The notes under the pieces are model-generated. The model worked only from the letters and a program-made list of their open reading frames with translations, was not told where the DNA came from and ran no database searches. Shown here piece after piece: positions 1 through 5,990 of a DNA stretch of 7,769 nucleotides. Every line of letters starts with the position of its first letter. The first letter of the stretch is position 1. The stretch lies in assembly GCA_030618925.1 (NCBI GenBank), contig JAUXCK010000115.1, positions 1 through 7,769 of the forward strand, given 5' to 3'. Position numbers and translations under genes: made by a program. The DNA comes from Desulfobacteraceae bacterium (GTDB lineage Bacteria; Desulfobacterota; Desulfobacteria; Desulfobacterales; SURF-7).

Positions 1-2
1 AT

Positions 3-392
3 CCTTTTGAGGCCAACAAAGGCTGGCGGCTGGGTGAAGTCACCAATTATGCCACTGCGGCTTTTCCCGCAGCGTACACGACTGCGTTTTTTGTGGTGAT
101 GAACAAAGAAAAATGGGACGCATTTCCCTCTGATATCCAAAAAACCATCGAAGAGATTAACCGGGAGTGGGCCGTAAAGCATGGCGAAGCCTGGGATAAA
201 AGCGACCTTATGGGCATCGAATTTTTCCTGAGCAGGGGGGGCACAATCATCGGCCTTGACAGCAAGGAAGCGGCCAGATGGGCAGCGGCTGTTGCGCCTG
301 TGGCTGAAACTTACATCACAGATCAGAAGAAAAAAGGATATGATGCAGAAAAATATGTTGATTTTATAAAAGCGGCTCTCAAAAACGATTAG
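3..392 (+). CDS. dctP: TRAP transporter substrate-binding protein DctP, C-terminal part
   Basis: This is the 3' end of a gene that begins before the window; 129 codons are read from position 3 to a TAG stop at 390-392. The product is the C-terminal third of a DctP-family periplasmic solute-binding protein, which captures a substrate, usually an organic acid anion, and hands it to the DctQM membrane complex. The visible support is the run W-R-L-G-E-V-x-N-Y followed by an FFVVMNKEKWDAFP-like stretch and the helix DIQKTIEEINREWA, which are typical of the DctP C-terminal lobe. The start of dctQ lies 37 bp downstream and dctM follows, which fixes the identity as a tripartite TRAP operon. The signal peptide and the ligand-binding arginine are outside the window, so the substrate cannot be predicted from this fragment. 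Confidence 0.88.
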   Translation, partial: PFEANKGWRLGEVTNYATAAFPAAYTTAFFVVMNKEKWDAFPSDIQKTIEEINREWAVKHGEAWDKSDLMGIEFFLSRGGTIIGLDSKEAARWAAAVAPVAETYITDQKKKGYDAEKYVDFIKAALKND

Positions 393-429
393 ACGCTATT
401 CCAAAGCAGAAAAACAGGCCATAAAACCC

Positions 430-906
430 ATGTGGACGATTCTTGAACAAGTTATGGAGAAAATGAAAACCATTGGTGCCCTGTGCCTGGCAGGCATGGC
501 CCTTCTCACCTGTGTTGATGTTGTGGGCCGTTTCTTTCGCCATCCCATTCTGGGCTCAGTGGAACTCGTGGGTTTTATGGCCGCCCTGGCAGTTGCCATG
601 GCATTGCCGTTTACGGATAGAGATAAAGGTCACGTGGGTGTGGAGATCATTGTACGGATGTTTTCAAAAAAAACCCGGACGGCCATTGATATTTGTACCA
701 GATTCCTGAGCCTGAGTCTGATTGCGGTCCTGACCTGGCAAATGGCCGTGTATGCCCGCACAATGCAGACATCCGGTGAAGTCTCAATATCCCTGGAACT
801 CCCGGAATATATCATTATCTATACGACTTCTTTCTGCTGCCTTATTTTGTGCCTGACCATTCTTAAAGACCTCATCAACAATTTTAAAAAGCTGAAAGAG
901 AAATGA
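430..906 (+). CDS. dctQ: TRAP transporter small permease DctQ
   Basis: The 158-residue product is the small membrane subunit of a TRAP transporter, which helps DctM engage the DctP-ligand complex. Four hydrophobic segments are visible at about residues 13-32, 44-62, 92-109 and 127-147, the usual DctQ topology. The motif VDVVGRFFRHPILGSVELVGF near residues 29-49 matches the family pattern of an aromatic-Arg pair followed by G-S-x-E. The ATG at 430 has no good Shine-Dalgarno; in-frame ATGs at 454 and 463 are possible alternative starts and would not remove the first membrane segment. The stop overlaps the start of dctM by 4 nt (ATGA), indicating translational coupling. The family assignment rests on topology, motif and position in the operon. 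Confidence 0.9.
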   Translation: MWTILEQVMEKMKTIGALCLAGMALLTCVDVVGRFFRHPILGSVELVGFMAALAVAMALPFTDRDKGHVGVEIIVRMFSKKTRTAIDICTRFLSLSLIAVLTWQMAVYARTMQTSGEVSISLELPEYIIIYTTSFCCLILCLTILKDLINNFKKLKEK

Positions 907-2216
907 GCCCCACACTCATCGGAATAATCGGCATTGTCATAATGATCGCCATATTTTTGACCCGGATGCCAGTGGCCTATGTCATGGCCATGGTGGGCGT
1001 TGTGGGGTTCAGTATCGTGATTTCCGGCACAGGTGGGCTCAACCTGATCCCCAGGGCTGTATACGATGTTTTTACTTCCTACGGGCTGACAACGATCCCG
1101 CTTTTCATTCTTATGGGCCAGCTGGCCTTCAACAGCGGGATCAGCAAAAGGCTTTACAACACCGGATATAAATTTCTCGGCAGCACCAGGGGGGGGCTTG
1201 CAATGGCCACGGTTTCGGCATGCTCCGCCTTCGGTGCGGTGTGCGGATCAAGCCCTGCAACCGCTGCGACCATGGCCACTGTGGGGCTGCCTGAGATGAA
1301 GCGGTACAATTATGCAGACGAACTGGCCACAGGGGCTGTGGCATCCGGCGGGGGACTGGGAATGATCATGCCCCCCAGTGTGGTTCTGATTGTATACGGC
1401 GTACTGACCGGTCAATCCATTGGTGCGTTATTTGTTGCCGGCATATTCCCGGCAATCCTTGTCACCGTTTTATTCATTATTTCAATTTATATTAAATGCA
1501 GCCTGGCCCCGGAGCAGGGACCGCCCGGGGAAAAATTCTCCTGGAAAGAAAAGATAAAATCATTATCCGACACGGTGGAGACAATTGCTGTTTTCATCCT
1601 GGTCATCGGCGGCTTGTTCGCTGGAATATTTACACCCACGGAGGCTGCAGCAGTAGGGTGTTTTGGCGTGCTGACGGTATCCCTTTTTCAGAGACAATTG
1701 ACATGGAAAGGCTTTGTCAAATCCCTGTACGAAACCCTTAACACATCCTGCATGGTCATGATGCTGATCGCCGGGGCCACAGTTTTCGGAAAATTCCTCG
1801 CAGTGACGAGGATCCCTTTCAATATTGCGGCCTGGGTGGGTGGATTTGACCTCCCGCCACCCATCATCATGGCCATCATCATTTTTATCTATTTTATCGG
1901 CGGCTGTTTCATGGATGCCCTTGCTTTTGTCACCCTTACCGTGCCAATATTTTTTCCACTGGTGATGGGGCTGGGGTATGACCCGATCTGGTTTGGCATC
2001 ATCATTGTCATGGTCACCGAGATGGGGGTGATCACACCTCCGGTCGGGATCAATGTCTATGTGGTTTTCGGTGTGGCCAGAAGTGTCATTGGAGAGGTCC
2101 CCCTTGAATCCATCTTTAAGGGCATATTCCCTTTCCTCATCGCTGTCATTGTGGGTATCATTATTCTGATGATGTTCCCCCAGATTATCCTGTTCCTGCC
2201 TCATCTGATGTATTGA
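903..2216 (+). CDS. dctM: TRAP transporter large permease DctM
   Basis: The 437-residue product is the main transport channel of the TRAP system, an inner-membrane secondary transporter driven by a sodium or proton gradient. The length is normal for DctM (about 425-440). Diagnostic motifs are present: a re-entrant region with GAVCGSSPATAATM near residues 111-124, MPPSVVLIVYGVLTGQSIG near 156-174, FTPTEAAAVG near 243-252 and GVITPPVGINVYVV near 375-388. About a dozen hydrophobic segments run the length of the protein. It overlaps dctQ by 4 nt and probably depends on that gene's translation. It ends 2 bp before the stop codon of a convergent minus-strand gene. Assignment to the family is very secure; the substrate is unknown. 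Confidence 0.95.
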   Translation: MSPTLIGIIGIVIMIAIFLTRMPVAYVMAMVGVVGFSIVISGTGGLNLIPRAVYDVFTSYGLTTIPLFILMGQLAFNSGISKRLYNTGYKFLGSTRGGLAMATVSACSAFGAVCGSSPATAATMATVGLPEMKRYNYADELATGAVASGGGLGMIMPPSVVLIVYGVLTGQSIGALFVAGIFPAILVTVLFIISIYIKCSLAPEQGPPGEKFSWKEKIKSLSDTVETIAVFILVIGGLFAGIFTPTEAAAVGCFGVLTVSLFQRQLTWKGFVKSLYETLNTSCMVMMLIAGATVFGKFLAVTRIPFNIAAWVGGFDLPPPIIMAIIIFIYFIGGCFMDALAFVTLTVPIFFPLVMGLGYDPIWFGIIIVMVTEMGVITPPVGINVYVVFGVARSVIGEVPLESIFKGIFPFLIAVIVGIIILMMFPQIILFLPHLMY

Positions 2217-2218
2217 AG

Positions 2219-3028
2219 CTATTCTAACCCGTGGCGCAGACTTATCTTTTCAAACATCATCACAAGACCGGCGCCAAGTGCATAAATAGATTCAATGTTG
2301 AGATTGTCTTCTGCCGTGGAATCAAAAAACAGATTGAGATCAGATTCGAGTCCGTCATCCGGTTTCCAGTAGCAAATGAGGATCGGAACCTTTGGCAGGG
2401 GATGCAGGACAAGTGAAATGTCCGCGTCATAATGATTTTCAACGGGTTTTCCATTGAAGATGTGAATCATATCCTCAAAGAGATCCGTGTAGGTGTCGGC
2501 AATCCACTTCAAGGGCTTCTCACATCTCTGCCCGAAAAGCCGGTACCACGTCTTGCCGTTCTTCAACTCCCTGAACGGAACCCATTTCCCGGAAACATCC
2601 ATGCCCCTGCCATCGATGATATAGCTGAATACGGGGAGTACGACCCATGGGTGGACATGAATGTCCGTTTTAATATTCCCATCCACATCAACACTAAAAT
2701 CCTTTCCCAGAATTTTAATCGTCAATTTATTGTCAGAATATACTGCCCCCACCCTCTGTGCTGCTGAAGAAAGATCAATGGAAGAAATTTTTCCTTTCAT
2801 CAGCGCCATGAGATCATCCTGCTCCTGTTCAACGCTCTTCTGCCTTTCAACCACCCCACCGCCATACTGCTCAATGATTTTACTGTCAAGACGGGGGCAG
2901 TCATGGAGCTGTTTTTGCCCCTTGAACACTGCAGCGGAAAACGCCAGGCATGTGGTCTCGTTACACTCCCTGCAGTTTGATTGTTCAAGCAGTTTAAAAA
3001 TATCCATAACATTTTTCAGATGCGCCAT
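2219..3028 (-). CDS. DUF3786 protein with N-terminal CFeSP-type Cys4 iron-sulfur motif
   Basis: The 269-residue product begins with a short helical region carrying Cys19, Cys22, Cys27 and Cys44. The spacing C-x2-C-x4-C-x16-C is the pattern of the small 4Fe-4S domain (PF04060 type) in the large subunit of the corrinoid iron-sulfur protein and in RnfB. Residues from about 85 to 265 resemble DUF3786: an HPWVVLPVFSYI stretch, a conserved W-V-P-F-R-E-L segment, and the pattern LHPLPKVPILICYW near the C-terminus. No signal peptide or membrane segment is seen, so it should be cytosolic. The start is supported by an AAAGGA Shine-Dalgarno about 9 nt upstream of the ATG. The exact function is unknown. 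Electron transfer to, or activation of, a corrinoid partner is an inference from the cysteine motif and the neighbouring methyltransferase genes. Confidence 0.82.
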   Translation of the reverse strand: MAHLKNVMDIFKLLEQSNCRECNETTCLAFSAAVFKGQKQLHDCPRLDSKIIEQYGGGVVERQKSVEQEQDDLMALMKGKISSIDLSSAAQRVGAVYSDNKLTIKILGKDFSVDVDGNIKTDIHVHPWVVLPVFSYIIDGRGMDVSGKWVPFRELKNGKTWYRLFGQRCEKPLKWIADTYTDLFEDMIHIFNGKPVENHYDADISLVLHPLPKVPILICYWKPDDGLESDLNLFFDSTAEDNLNIESIYALGAGLVMMFEKISLRHGLE

Positions 3029-3066
3029 GACTGAATTTCCTTTATTTTCTACCCAATCAGAACAAG

Positions 3067-3072
3067 ATTATA
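3067..3072 (-). promoter_or_regulatory. possible -10 box of the DUF3786 gene
   Basis: A perfect TATAAT reads on the minus strand, about 40 nt upstream of the DUF3786 start codon. The hexamer at the expected -35 distance is poor. A TTGACA on the same strand at 3103-3108 is 30 nt away, too far to pair with it in a standard sigma70 promoter. The call rests on the -10 hexamer and its position only. Confidence 0.35.
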
Positions 3073-3084
3073 CGAATCACCATA

Positions 3085-3099
3085 TTATCAGACGGATAA
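3085..3099. promoter_or_regulatory. short inverted repeat between divergent promoters, possible operator
   Basis: TTATC and GATAA are separated by 5 nt, giving a small dyad between the candidate minus-strand -10 box and the plus-strand promoter. The position suits a shared regulator site, but five-base arms in AT-rich DNA can arise by chance. Confidence 0.2.
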
Positions 3100-3156
3100 G
3101 CCTGTCAAATGGATTTCACTCTATTCTGCGGCCTCATTTTACCCTGAGCGCCATAA

Positions 3157-3185
3157 TTGACAAAAAAACATAACTCCCATATACT
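3157..3185 (+). promoter_or_regulatory. near-consensus sigma70 promoter of the UroD-like gene
   Basis: The -35 box TTGACA (3157-3162) is perfect and the -10 box TATACT (3180-3185) matches five of six consensus bases, with an ideal 17-nt spacer that is A-rich at its start. Transcription would begin near 3192 and leave a leader of about 100 nt before the UroD-like gene. That leader contains CAACCC (3187-3192) and GGGTTG (3241-3246), which could pair across it if transcription starts a few bases earlier than estimated. Confidence 0.7.
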
Positions 3186-3290
3186 CCAACCCGGCAATAC
3201 CATCCTGATTATCGACTCCCGGATATGAACGTTTTGTTCGGGGTTGCTGTATATTTTTGTTTTCTGCGTAACTAAAAAGTGGTCATGCGT

Positions 3291-4277
3291 ATGGTGAACC
3301 AAAAACAGCGATTCATGAAAACCCTTTTAGGAGACGGTGCAGACCGGTTTCCCTATTTCGATCTCGGGCCTGATGATGACACCCTCGAGAAATGGCATAA
3401 ACAAGGTCTTCCGCCCGGGAAGTCTGTGGCGGAATTTTTCAACCTGGAGACCCATCATACCGTGGGGCCCATTCTCCGCAGTTATCCGTTTTTCCATAAT
3501 GCAGCTGACCTGCTTTCGGATCCGTCTTCTTTTGCCCGGCACTATGACCCTGACGAACCCACCCGCACCTCGGATGATTTTTCTGAGCACGGCAAGCGCC
3601 TCTCCCATGAAGGCCGTGTCTTATACGTTGATGCCACAGGCGGCGGACTTCTGCAGATGCTCGGCGTGGGAGACTGGAAATCTTTTTTAACTGCCTGCTA
3701 CGCCATGATTGACACGCCGGAAATGGTGGAGGACCTGGTCAACAGAACCACGGATTTCTATTGTGTGTGCCTTGAGCGGGTTCTCTCAAAGGTACAGGTC
3801 GACTATGCCACTTTATACGAACCCATCGCCTCCACCAACGGACCGGTGGTCTCGCCTGACATGTTCGAACGCTTTTCAATGCCCGGCTACAGGAAAGTGC
3901 TGGATCTGCTGAAAAAATTTCATGTGCCGCTCCGAATCTTCTGCACCACCGGGGGCGATCTGTCCATACTCTTGCCCCCCCTGATCAAGGCCGGCATCAA
4001 CGGCCTTTGGATAAGCAATATCCAGAGCCCGGGGATGGAATATTCAGCCCTCCGAAGCACCTTTGGGCCGGAAATAGCCCTGATCGGCGGAATTGATTCA
4101 GGCGTGCTGAGCCTGACAGGGGACAGCATGCGCCGAAAGGTGGAAAAAACGATTGCCCCTCTCCTCAAACAAGGTCACTACCTCCCCTGCCTTAATGACA
4201 GGCCACGGCACAATGTCCATTTCGCACAATACAAATTATTCCGTGGAATTCTTGAGGAGATCGCTTCCACGGGGTGA
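3291..4277 (+). CDS. uroporphyrinogen decarboxylase (UroD/MtaA)-fold protein, probable corrinoid methyltransferase
   Basis: The product, 328 residues from ATG 3291, belongs to the UroD superfamily, which includes heme-pathway decarboxylases and the zinc-dependent MtaA/MtbA enzymes that move a methyl group from methyl-corrinoid to a thiol. The opening NQKQRFMKTLLGDGADRFP is the typical family N-terminus, and LYEPIAS and the IGGIDSG strand are also family-like. In MtaA-type enzymes zinc is held by H-x-C plus a distant Cys. Here the first site reads I216-F-C218, so the His is absent, while a possible distant Cys is present in LPC300. The C-terminal pattern P-x-x-x-D-R-P-x-x-N-V resembles uncharacterised UroD-like proteins of anaerobes. 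Start choice: GTG 3279 and ATG 3285 are also in frame, but ATG 3291 is 8 nt from the only purine-rich stretch. It is not expected to be the heme enzyme, given its setting beside corrinoid methyltransferase genes; the methyl acceptor is unknown. Confidence 0.85.
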   Translation: MVNQKQRFMKTLLGDGADRFPYFDLGPDDDTLEKWHKQGLPPGKSVAEFFNLETHHTVGPILRSYPFFHNAADLLSDPSSFARHYDPDEPTRTSDDFSEHGKRLSHEGRVLYVDATGGGLLQMLGVGDWKSFLTACYAMIDTPEMVEDLVNRTTDFYCVCLERVLSKVQVDYATLYEPIASTNGPVVSPDMFERFSMPGYRKVLDLLKKFHVPLRIFCTTGGDLSILLPPLIKAGINGLWISNIQSPGMEYSALRSTFGPEIALIGGIDSGVLSLTGDSMRRKVEKTIAPLLKQGHYLPCLNDRPRHNVHFAQYKLFRGILEEIASTG

Positions 4278-4281
4278 CTAT

Positions 4282-4305
4282 CTGGTGGAGATGCAGTATC
4301 ACCAG
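4282..4305. repeat. inverted repeat just after the UroD-like gene
   Basis: CTGGTG and CACCAG form a 6-bp stem around a 12-nt loop, starting 5 nt after the TGA stop. There is no T-run after it, so it is not a classical intrinsic terminator. It could protect the 3' end of the transcript. Confidence 0.35.
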
Positions 4306-4332
4306 CGAAAGATGTCGAAGATTCCCGGTGGC

Positions 4333-4347
4333 TTAGATTTGATCTAA
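4333..4347. repeat. AT-rich palindrome
   Basis: TTAGAT and ATCTAA form a perfect 6-bp dyad around a TTG loop. It lies immediately upstream of the candidate promoter at 4355-4383, where an operator could sit, but nothing else supports that role. Confidence 0.3.
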
Positions 4348-4354
4348 ATCGGCC

Positions 4355-4383
4355 TTGACATGGGGTCCACTTAAGGATATCAA
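4355..4383 (+). promoter_or_regulatory. candidate sigma70 promoter for the PLP-enzyme gene
   Basis: A perfect TTGACA (4355-4360) is followed after 17 nt by TATCAA (4378-4383), which matches four of six -10 positions. It would give a leader of nearly 200 nt that contains the strong hairpin at 4527-4550. It is weaker than the promoter at 3157-3185, and read-through from that upstream promoter is an alternative. Confidence 0.4.
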
Positions 4384-4525
4384 ATTCATCATGGCAAAGG
4401 GCCAAGGATCCAAAAAAGGGCACCCGCATGACAGGATTGAGGCAGCCTGCCCATCGAGATGTGCTTCTGCCAAGTGAACCGGGATTCTGCACATTGAAAT
4501 GGGCCTCACGCTTCACAGAGCAGGC

Positions 4526-4550
4526 AGATTCCCCGCTTTAGCGGGGGATC
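4526..4550. repeat. REP-like GC-rich hairpin, copy 1
   Basis: Ten paired bases (4527-4536 with 4541-4550, one G-T wobble) surround a TTTA loop; the core is CCCCGC-TTTA-GCGGGG. No T-run follows, so it is not an intrinsic terminator in either direction. It lies 24 nt upstream of the Shine-Dalgarno of the PLP-enzyme gene. A near copy with a longer loop lies just after that gene. The form resembles dispersed bacterial palindromic (REP/PU-type) elements. Confidence 0.6.
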
Positions 4551-4573
4551 CGGCGCATCTGGAATATCGCGTT

Positions 4574-4580
4574 AAGGAGG
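4574..4580 (+). promoter_or_regulatory. ribosome binding site fixing a TTG start
   Basis: A full AAGGAGG stands 6 nt before TTG 4587. No in-frame ATG or GTG lies at a suitable distance, so this site decides the start of the PLP-enzyme gene. Confidence 0.85.
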
Positions 4581-4586
4581 GTTGTT

Positions 4587-5810
4587 TTGGGAGGAAAAAA
4601 ACAAGATAAATGGGGTCTTGACACGCTCTGTGTGCACACAGGTGAAGGAACAGATACAGACACAAAAGCGATTCGGCGGCCCATTCACATGGCCAACTCT
4701 TTTGAGCTGTCTACAGATATTGAGGAATTGCTCAAAGTTTTTTCATGGGATCACCTGGATAAATTTCAATATACACGGGAGCACAGCGCAACCCCGAGAC
4801 ACCTTGAAGAACGGCTGGCGGTACTGGAAGAAAGCGAGGACTGTGTATTCACAGCAAGCGGCATGGGGGCTGTGTCAGCAGTGCTTTTTACCCTTCTCAA
4901 TTCCGGGGATCACATTGTGGCTTCTGAGTTGTGCTATACCGGGACCCAAAAGCTGTTCGGTTTTCATCTGCCCCGTTTCGACATCAATGTCAGCCTGGTG
5001 GACGCCTCAAACATAGATGCGGTAAAAAAAGCGTTAAGGAGGGAAACAAAAATTGTTTATATCGAAACACCGGCAAACCCCCTTGTTTCCATCTGCGACA
5101 TCAAGACAATCGCCGGCCTGGCCCATGAGGTCGGGGCCACGCTCGTGGTGGACAGCACCTGGTCTGGTTTGATCACCCAGCCCTGCATCAACCTTGGGGC
5201 GGATGTCGTGATCCACAGTACCACTAAGTATTTAAATGGGCACGGCGACGCCCTTGGGGGTGCCGTCATGGGGAGCAAAAAATTTCTGGCCGATGTCCGT
5301 GAATACGGGGTTGTTCACCTTGGGGCCTGCGCCAGTCCGTTTAATGCATGGCTCACCATGAGAGGGCTTGTGACGCTGCCGTTGCGGATGAAGAAACATT
5401 CCGATAATGCCATGAAAGTGGCCCAATTCCTTGAGTCTCACGAAAAGATCGAACGGGTAAGGTACCCTGGACTGCCCTCGCATCCTCAACATGACCTTGC
5501 AAAGACCCAGATGACTTCTTTTTCCGGCATGTTGAATTTCAGCCTGGGTGCCGAATTAATGGAAAACTTTGATTTCATCAAGCGCCTCAGGCTCATAAAA
5601 CATGCCGTGTCTCTGGGCCATGATCAAAGCCTCATCTATTATCTCCCCACAGCATTTTTTTTCGAAGACATGGTGGTTTTTGACGACAGGCAGAAACAAA
5701 AATACACAGAAATCATGGGAGACGGTGTATTCCGATTCAGCGTGGGCATCGAGGATTCAGACGATATTATTGAAGATTTGGCACAGGCCCTTGATCGTGT
5801 CCCGGGGTGA
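4587..5810 (+). CDS. Cys/Met-metabolism PLP-dependent enzyme (methionine gamma-lyase / cystathionine gamma-synthase fold), divergent
   Basis: The 407-residue product is a fold-type I PLP enzyme of the Cys/Met metabolism family, whose members catalyse beta- or gamma-elimination or replacement on sulfur amino acids. The PLP lysine is K214 in STTKYLNGHGD; D189 (VVDST) should bind the ring nitrogen, S91-G92-M93 and Y62-x-R64 the phosphate, Y117 should be the stacking and acid-base tyrosine, and R383 (FRFSVGIED) the substrate carboxylate. The length is normal (about 390-430). Several motifs depart from consensus: the usual Y-x-R-x-x-N-P-T is YTREHSAT; the usual VDNTF is VDSTW; and the usual SLGG(V/A)E(S/T)L is SLGHDQSL. 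These changes suggest a distinct subfamily with unusual substrate choice. Translation starts at TTG behind a perfect AAGGAGG. Hairpin copies flank the gene on both sides. Reaction and substrate are not predictable; methionine gamma-lyase is only the nearest well-known name. Confidence 0.88.
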   Translation: MGGKKQDKWGLDTLCVHTGEGTDTDTKAIRRPIHMANSFELSTDIEELLKVFSWDHLDKFQYTREHSATPRHLEERLAVLEESEDCVFTASGMGAVSAVLFTLLNSGDHIVASELCYTGTQKLFGFHLPRFDINVSLVDASNIDAVKKALRRETKIVYIETPANPLVSICDIKTIAGLAHEVGATLVVDSTWSGLITQPCINLGADVVIHSTTKYLNGHGDALGGAVMGSKKFLADVREYGVVHLGACASPFNAWLTMRGLVTLPLRMKKHSDNAMKVAQFLESHEKIERVRYPGLPSHPQHDLAKTQMTSFSGMLNFSLGAELMENFDFIKRLRLIKHAVSLGHDQSLIYYLPTAFFFEDMVVFDDRQKQKYTEIMGDGVFRFSVGIEDSDDIIEDLAQALDRVPG

Positions 5811-5826
5811 AGGTAAAAAATGTGGG

Positions 5827-5852
5827 AGATCCCGCTTTTTTATAGCGGGGGA
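5827..5852. repeat. REP-like GC-rich hairpin, copy 2
   Basis: CCCGC (5831-5835) pairs with GCGGG (5845-5849) around a T-rich 9-nt loop. Aligned with copy 1 at 4526-4550, it shares AGAT, the CCCGCTTT arm and the AGCGGGGGA arm; only the loop is longer and one C is missing. It starts 17 nt after the stop of the PLP-enzyme gene. The T-run is in the loop, not after the stem, so termination is not expected on the plus strand. Confidence 0.5.
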
Positions 5853-5870
5853 AGGACATCATTGTTCAGT

Positions 5871-5895
5871 TCACCGATCTTTCAACTCACCAATC
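5871..5895. repeat. short direct repeat upstream of the MttB-family gene
   Basis: TCACCGATC (5871-5879) and TCACCAATC (5887-5895) match at eight of nine positions and start 16 bp apart. They could be half-sites for a regulator of the methyltransferase gene, but the match is short. Confidence 0.25.
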
Positions 5896-5910
5896 GTGGC
5901 TGGAAGCCAC
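5896..5910. repeat. perfect 6-bp hairpin in the leader of the MttB-family gene
   Basis: GTGGCT and AGCCAC enclose a GGA triloop directly after the second direct repeat. It is followed by C, not a T-run. It may be an operator dyad or a leader hairpin. No convincing -35/-10 pair was found in this gap. Confidence 0.35.
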
Positions 5911-5977
5911 TCCTTCATATCTTGCATAGTGTTAACCTGTTTCTGTGATACCACACCAACCTAAACGTTATGCAGTC

Positions 5978-5982
5978 AGGAG
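5978..5982 (+). promoter_or_regulatory. ribosome binding site selecting ATG 5991
   Basis: AGGAG is 8 nt before ATG 5991. It lies downstream of the in-frame ATG at 5970, which has no Shine-Dalgarno of its own, so 5991 is the likely true start of the methyltransferase gene. Confidence 0.75.
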
Positions 5983-5990
5983 AGTTTACC

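Larger units (their letters stand above)
4278..4586. other. 309-bp gene-free stretch with three inverted repeats
   Basis: No convincing gene is seen between the UroD-like gene and the PLP-enzyme gene. The stretch holds an inverted repeat close to the upstream stop codon, a second small dyad, a possible promoter and a strong GC-rich hairpin close to the next start. A 112-codon open frame on the minus strand (4178-4516) runs through it and into the end of the UroD-like gene. It has low-complexity composition, no recognisable domain and no clear ribosome site, so it is not called as a gene. A decayed mobile or repeated element is possible but not demonstrable from one copy. Confidence 0.5.

Noticed and set aside
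50..57. GCCACTG resembling the B12 box of cobalamin riboswitches
   Set aside because: It lies inside the dctP coding frame and none of the other conserved riboswitch elements is nearby.
1563..2204. Long open frame on the minus strand inside dctM
   Set aside because: The peptide is rich in His, Asp and Asn with no domain, and is the expected mirror of a hydrophobic membrane-protein gene.
2661..3173. Plus-strand open frame of 170 codons across the DUF3786 gene
   Set aside because: It is antisense to a gene with a recognised domain and a good ribosome site, and its peptide shows no family features.
5831..5850. Hairpin after the PLP gene as an intrinsic terminator
   Set aside because: The T-run is in the loop; the sequence after the stem is purine-rich, so it does not fit on the plus strand.
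5904..5911. AGCCACT resembling a B12 box upstream of the MttB-family gene
   Set aside because: It is one arm of the small hairpin at 5896-5910, and the gap is too short and lacks the rest of the cobalamin riboswitch core.
5970..5990. Earlier ATG 5970 as the start of the MttB-family gene
   Set aside because: It has no Shine-Dalgarno, whereas ATG 5991 has AGGAG at 8 nt and gives the normal family N-terminus.
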